A stretch of 8,384 nucleotides of DNA from Tannerella sp. Its GTDB lineage: Bacteria; Bacteroidota; Bacteroidia; Bacteroidales; Tannerellaceae. The stretch's first letter is position 1; each line of letters opens with the position of its first letter. The notes beneath the pieces are model-generated. The model saw nothing but the letters and a program-made list of their open reading frames with translations. It was not told the origin of the DNA and made no database searches. Location of the stretch: positions 1-8,384 of the forward strand of contig JAITHS010000303.1 in the NCBI GenBank assembly GCA_031279875.1, given 5' to 3'. Of the stretch, positions 5,350 through 8,384 are shown piece by piece. The position numbers were made by a program, and so were the translations under genes.

Positions 5350-6480
5350 ATAAAGCCATACATCATCTTCGGTACTGATAAACCTGTTGTATTGCTCATA
5401 TTTAAGATGAGAATCGGGAGAAATCTCTTTGTTTTGTAATTTTTGCAGAAAAGACTTCATTTCTTCCTTATTATAAGAATAGTAAAAAGGATATTCGGTC
5501 TTAAAACGGTCTATAACAGTTTGTGGATTATAATGTTCTTTTAAATTGATAATCATGGATTTAAGTTTTTCAATATCATTATTATAGACAAAAAAGTTGC
5601 TACCCGGATCGCCGTTTCCTTTTACATTAACACTTTTGTTAAGAAAATGAGCCGGCACCCACTCTCGGAAAGGCGTAAATATGGTACATCCGCACAGTTG
5701 CAGTTCGAGTATGGGCAGTCCGAAACTTTCGCGGAATGCCGGAAAATACATCCCGCACCGACGGTAAATACTACGGATGTCGTCGGCAGTATAACGTCCT
5801 TTGAGTTCTACATAAGGGGTATTCGTTTCTTTTAACGCCTGTATTTGTATGGCTCGTTCGGCTTCATAACCTTTGCGTTCAAAATCGATCAGGGCGGTAA
5901 ATTCCTTTTGTTCCGGGTAGAGAGACGGTGATTTGACGTCAAAACCGACATGAGAGTAAATTTGCGGTATCTCTTTGGGAAGCGCATATTCGGAAACGAG
6001 GCTTGCCGGTAAATACCAGTCATACCGTTCCAAACCATAGTTAGATACGTTTTGCTGCTTGATTTTTTTATACCATCCCTGATTAGGCATAAAGTGAAGA
6101 TCATAATTCACGACAGGTTTATTGAACCTTCGCCGCAGTTGTTCGATACGTTGAAGGTTGAAATAAAAAGAGCCGGGGCAGTGCAGAACTAATATTATAC
6201 AGTCGCACTGTTGCAACTCACGTTTTCGTTTACGGTTCATAAAAGTAACCGATTGCCAAAAGCGATAGACATAAAGGTTTTTTTTTCTTGCTTTGAGGTT
6301 TGCAAAAAACTTTGCTATATCGGCAAAAAATTCTTTGATGATATTTTGTTGCAGCAACCAATGCCTGCCGCCATAATAGATAACGCATTGCTGTTGTTCG
6401 TTTTTCAACATTTTAGCCAGTCCTTCGGCTATGGGTTTGATAAAATCATGATTTTTATCGGCAAATATTACAAATTTCAT
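5341..6480 (-). CDS. GT-B fold glycosyltransferase (GT4-like)
   Basis: The protein has 379 residues and no signal peptide; it is predicted cytoplasmic or peripheral at the inner membrane. The start is a typical MKFVIFADKN beta-strand. The decisive feature is near 250-259: RESFGLPILE, an E-x7-E motif (Glu251 and Glu259) with the G-L-P arrangement of GT-B retaining enzymes that bind the nucleotide sugar. It is followed by LQLCGCTIFTP, the usual glycine-rich partner strand. The N-terminal half is divergent, so donor and acceptor cannot be predicted. A basic, aromatic region (60-90, with a KARKK and a NRKRKRE stretch) might contact the membrane. It is divergent from the flippase at 6557 with 76 bp between them, which fits a surface polysaccharide role. 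The last two codons and the stop lie in a heptamer tandem repeat, so the extreme C-terminus may not be native. Confidence 0.85.
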   Translation of the reverse strand: MKFVIFADKNHDFIKPIAEGLAKMLKNEQQQCVIYYGGRHWLLQQNIIKEFFADIAKFFANLKARKKNLYVYRFWQSVTFMNRKRKRELQQCDCIILVLHCPGSFYFNLQRIEQLRRRFNKPVVNYDLHFMPNQGWYKKIKQQNVSNYGLERYDWYLPASLVSEYALPKEIPQIYSHVGFDVKSPSLYPEQKEFTALIDFERKGYEAERAIQIQALKETNTPYVELKGRYTADDIRSIYRRCGMYFPAFRESFGLPILELQLCGCTIFTPFREWVPAHFLNKSVNVKGNGDPGSNFFVYNNDIEKLKSMIINLKEHYNPQTVIDRFKTEYPFYYSYNKEEMKSFLQKLQNKEISPDSHLKYEQYNRFISTEDDVWLYES

Positions 6481-6556
6481 AAATATTATAACGCATGTAA
6501 GGATATTTTATTTTATCATAACATAATAAATCGCCTTTTTTGGGCGTTAAAGAAAC
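6481..6556. other. Divergent intergenic region between glycosyltransferase and flippase
   Basis: These 76 bp are very AT-rich at 6481-6531. I find no convincing TAnnTTTG core on either strand. A weak inverted pair, CGCC (6532-6535) and GGCG (6543-6546), surrounds a T-run just ahead of the flippase start. Promoters for both genes presumably lie here or inside the opposite gene, but cannot be placed. Confidence 0.4.
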
Positions 6557-8065
6557 ATGAAATCAGAAACGCGAGTTGCTTTCAATACTTTTTTGATGTA
6601 CGTTAAGGCGGTAGTTTCGGCCGGCGTTACTTTTTTTGCGACGCGGATTGTGCTTGCTCAATTGGGTGAGGACGGTTTTGGGGTGTATAATCTTGTAGCG
6701 AGTATTGTTGGGATGCTGTCGTTTTTCTCGACATCGGCAAGTATAGCGGCGCAGAGATATATGTCGCACGCGCTGGGGATGAACGACCGCGAGCGTTATT
6801 ATCAAATATGCCGTATTGCGAGCAAGATAAGCTTTGTTTTGGGTATTGTTTTTGTTGTAGTGATCGAGATAATAGTTTTTTTCTTTGCCGATACGCTTAA
6901 CGTTCCGCCGGATAAACTTTATGATGTCAAGATCATTTTTCAGTGTGTTGCCGTCAGCGTGTTTTTTACTATCGTTATAGCTGTGCCTTATGAATCACAG
7001 ATTATTGCTAACGAAGATTTGTTTGTTGTGGCGATAATATACATCGTAGAGTCGATTGCCAAATTAGGTGTTGCGTTTTTACTGTTTTATGTAACGGCAG
7101 ATAAGTTGATAGTTTACAGCATTTTAATATCTGCGATATATGTATTGTCGAATGTTTACAAAATGTTGTGGTGTCGGCGATACGGTCGTAGCGTTTCGCC
7201 GAAGCCTCTCGACATGTCGCTTTTGCGCGAGATGGCACGGTTTTCGGGCTGGACAAGTTTGGAGCCGGTATGTGTTATTTTTTCGAGTCAGGGGATGAAT
7301 TGGATATTAAATGTATTCGGAGGGGTAGTTGTCAATACTGCTTACGCTATAACCAATCAGGTGAGCGGTCAGATGAACTTTGTTACGGCATCGCTTATGG
7401 GTGTTTTAAATCCGCTGATTATGAAAAGTGAGGGCGGTGGCGACAAAGAAAGAGCAATAAGGTTGAGTATTTTCGGCTGCAAGATGTCGTTTTTTTTGCT
7501 GGCATTCTTTGTAACGCCGGTGATTGTTGAAATGCCGTACATATTAGATTTCTGGTTAGAAGAAGTGCCTGAATATACCGTTATTTTCTGCCGATTGGTA
7601 CTGGTGAGCATGTTGATAATGCAATTGACTTACGGATTGCAAAGCGGTATAATAGCGACGGGCAATATAAGACATTATCAGACGGTTATGTCAATCATAC
7701 GGCTGATAGCCTTGCCGACGGTTTATTTGCTTCTCAAAGTCGGCTATCCGATTTATTGGGCATTGGTGTCGTTTTCGGTTGTTGAGTTTATGGGTATGAT
7801 TGTTCGATTGTATTATGCTCAACAGATACTTGGGATTGATGTTAAACGGTTCATGGTATCGGTGATGTCAAAACTTATACTGTCATGCGTCATCGTTTTA
7901 TCGGCTATTTACGGTTTTACGATATGGGTTGGAAGCGAAAGTCTGTGGCGTTTGATTGCGACGGTATTGATAAGTTCGGCTCTCTATCTCTCCTTGTTCC
8001 GGTGGCTGATACTTGATAAAACAGAATATAATCAGGTAAAAAGTATTTTGTTGCGCGCAAAATAA
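6557..8065 (+). CDS. Wzx-like polysaccharide flippase (MOP/MATE superfamily)
   Basis: The protein has 502 residues and is almost entirely hydrophobic, with about 12-14 predicted membrane segments spread along its whole length and short basic loops (such as CRRYGR near 205-210). The N-terminus (FNTFLMYVKAVVSAGVTFF, then TRIVLAQLGEDGFGVYNLVASIVG) is the signature of oligosaccharide flippases of the MOP superfamily, where LGxxxFGxYxL follows the first helix. Such proteins move undecaprenyl-linked sugar units across the inner membrane for O-antigen, capsule or exopolysaccharide. It starts at the ATG at 6557; no Shine-Dalgarno is evident, as is usual in this phylum. It faces away from a glycosyltransferase, suggesting a minimal surface-polysaccharide pair rather than a full locus. 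The stop codon is the loop of a perfect 8-bp hairpin. Confidence 0.9.
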   Translation: MKSETRVAFNTFLMYVKAVVSAGVTFFATRIVLAQLGEDGFGVYNLVASIVGMLSFFSTSASIAAQRYMSHALGMNDRERYYQICRIASKISFVLGIVFVVVIEIIVFFFADTLNVPPDKLYDVKIIFQCVAVSVFFTIVIAVPYESQIIANEDLFVVAIIYIVESIAKLGVAFLLFYVTADKLIVYSILISAIYVLSNVYKMLWCRRYGRSVSPKPLDMSLLREMARFSGWTSLEPVCVIFSSQGMNWILNVFGGVVVNTAYAITNQVSGQMNFVTASLMGVLNPLIMKSEGGGDKERAIRLSIFGCKMSFFLLAFFVTPVIVEMPYILDFWLEEVPEYTVIFCRLVLVSMLIMQLTYGLQSGIIATGNIRHYQTVMSIIRLIALPTVYLLLKVGYPIYWALVSFSVVEFMGMIVRLYYAQQILGIDVKRFMVSVMSKLILSCVIVLSAIYGFTIWVGSESLWRLIATVLISSALYLSLFRWLILDKTEYNQVKSILLRAK

Positions 8066-8073
8066 TTTTGCGC
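8055..8073 (+). terminator. Perfect hairpin at the flippase stop codon, possible terminator
   Basis: GCGCAAAA (8055-8062) and TTTTGCGC (8066-8073) are exact inverted repeats. The three-base loop is the TAA stop codon itself. No U-run follows, so it does not meet the classical intrinsic terminator pattern. It could instead stabilise the 3' end or serve both strands. Confidence 0.4.
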
Positions 8074-8158
8074 CATTCCGCAAAACGGGTAACGGTACCA
8101 CGTCATTACCTTTCGTTTAGTGCTACCATTCCTGCTACCAATGACGGACGTAAGCTCC

Positions 8159-8194
8159 AAACCGCTTGCAGGGTTTAAAACCACTGCAAGGGTT
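8159..8194. repeat. 36-bp palindromic dispersed repeat, copy 2
   Basis: Exact copy of 115-150, here intergenic between the flippase and a PD-(D/E)XK-type gene. The half-sites AACC-N8-GGTT lie at 8160-8175 and 8179-8194. Full identity over 36 bp at two loci 8 kb apart points to a dispersed family rather than chance. Confidence 0.9.
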
Positions 8195-8203
8195 CGTGCT
8201 ACC

Positions 8204-8231
8204 ACTAATCACTAACCACTAACCACTAATG
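8204..8231. repeat. Heptamer tandem repeat (ACTAAYC-type x4) at a stop codon
   Basis: Four units: ACTAATC, ACTAACC, ACTAACC, ACTAATG. On the minus strand they read as TTAGTGG-like heptamers, each carrying TAG. The neighbouring gene stops at the first TAG it meets (8226-8228), in the outermost unit. This parallels the AACTCTC array at the glycosyltransferase stop. Confidence 0.75.
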
Positions 8232-8384
8232 TATTTGTCTTTTTGTATCGTCTATCACCATTGCCAGCGCAATTGCGTCGGGATAGGGCGTAAGGTAGTT
8301 TTTTGATTTTATCTGCGTATCGGCTTCTGCGAGTTTGGCGGGAATGTCTTCCGGCTTGTATGCCACTTTCAGTTCGATAACAAA
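8226..8384 (-). CDS. PD-(D/E)XK nuclease-like domain of AAA-ATPase-like protein, C-terminal fragment
   Basis: The minus strand is open from the window edge to TAG at 8226-8228, giving 52 residues that begin FVIELKVAYKPEDIPAKLAE and contain TQIKSKNYLTPYP and ALAMVIDD. The IELK motif followed by a helix with AxxKLAEA and then QIKxKxY is characteristic of the PDDEXK_9/DUF1703 C-terminal module, usually attached to an AAA-ATPase-like N-terminal domain. ELK would supply the E-x-K half of the active site. The N-terminal part is outside the window. The frame ends in a heptamer tandem array. The function of the family is unsettled. Confidence 0.75.
   Translation of the reverse strand, partial: FVIELKVAYKPEDIPAKLAEADTQIKSKNYLTPYPDAIALAMVIDDTKRQIH

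Noticed and set aside
6532..6546. CGCC/GGCG hairpin ahead of the flippase
   Set aside because: A 4-bp stem in an AT-rich region is easily produced by chance and has no supporting context.

Overview
The window looks like chromosome from a member of the Bacteroidetes, probably the Bacteroidales. Three observations support this. Promoter cores match the TAnnTTTG (-7) and TTTG (-33) pattern of this phylum. Leaders are short and lack obvious Shine-Dalgarno sequences. The gene families present (single-domain KpsF, YbhN-like protein, DUF4143 ATPases, Wzx-type flippase) are typical of the group. The species cannot be named from sequence alone.

Layout. Positions 1-37 (minus) are the first 12 codons of a TypA/BipA-type GTPase. 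Positions 96-959 (minus) encode ThiD, whose last codons come from a 36-bp palindromic repeat (115-150) that recurs exactly at 8159-8194. Positions 1051-2394 (minus) encode an intact AAA_14/DUF4143 ATPase. It sits between two copies of the thiD/kpsF divergent promoter segment: 977-1050 and 2523-2596, 72/74 identical, with the right copy joined to a 43-bp scrap of thiD coding sequence at 2480-2522. Positions 2613-4225 (plus) are a two-gene unit: a SIS-domain KpsF/KdsD-type arabinose-5-phosphate isomerase and a YbhN/LPG-synthase-TM-like membrane protein. Positions 4235-5228 (minus) are a decayed second AAA_14/DUF4143 ATPase lacking its Walker B region and most of its C-terminal nuclease-like part. 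Positions 5341-6480 (minus) encode a GT-B glycosyltransferase, and 6557-8065 (plus) a Wzx-like flippase, transcribed divergently. The right edge, 8226-8384 (minus), is the C-terminus of a PD-(D/E)XK-type AAA-ATPase-like protein.

Functionally the window mixes core metabolism (thiamine precursor phosphorylation, translation GTPase) with cell-surface polysaccharide genes (Kdo precursor isomerase, integral membrane protein, glycosyltransferase, flippase). Three members of ATPase/nuclease-like families, all on the minus strand, are interspersed among these genes. The two AAA_14 genes each carry their own direct-repeat array just upstream of a TATCTTTG promoter core. Together with the flanking duplication, this suggests that these ATPases behave as small insertable cassettes. 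No tRNA, rRNA, CRISPR array or transposase was seen.
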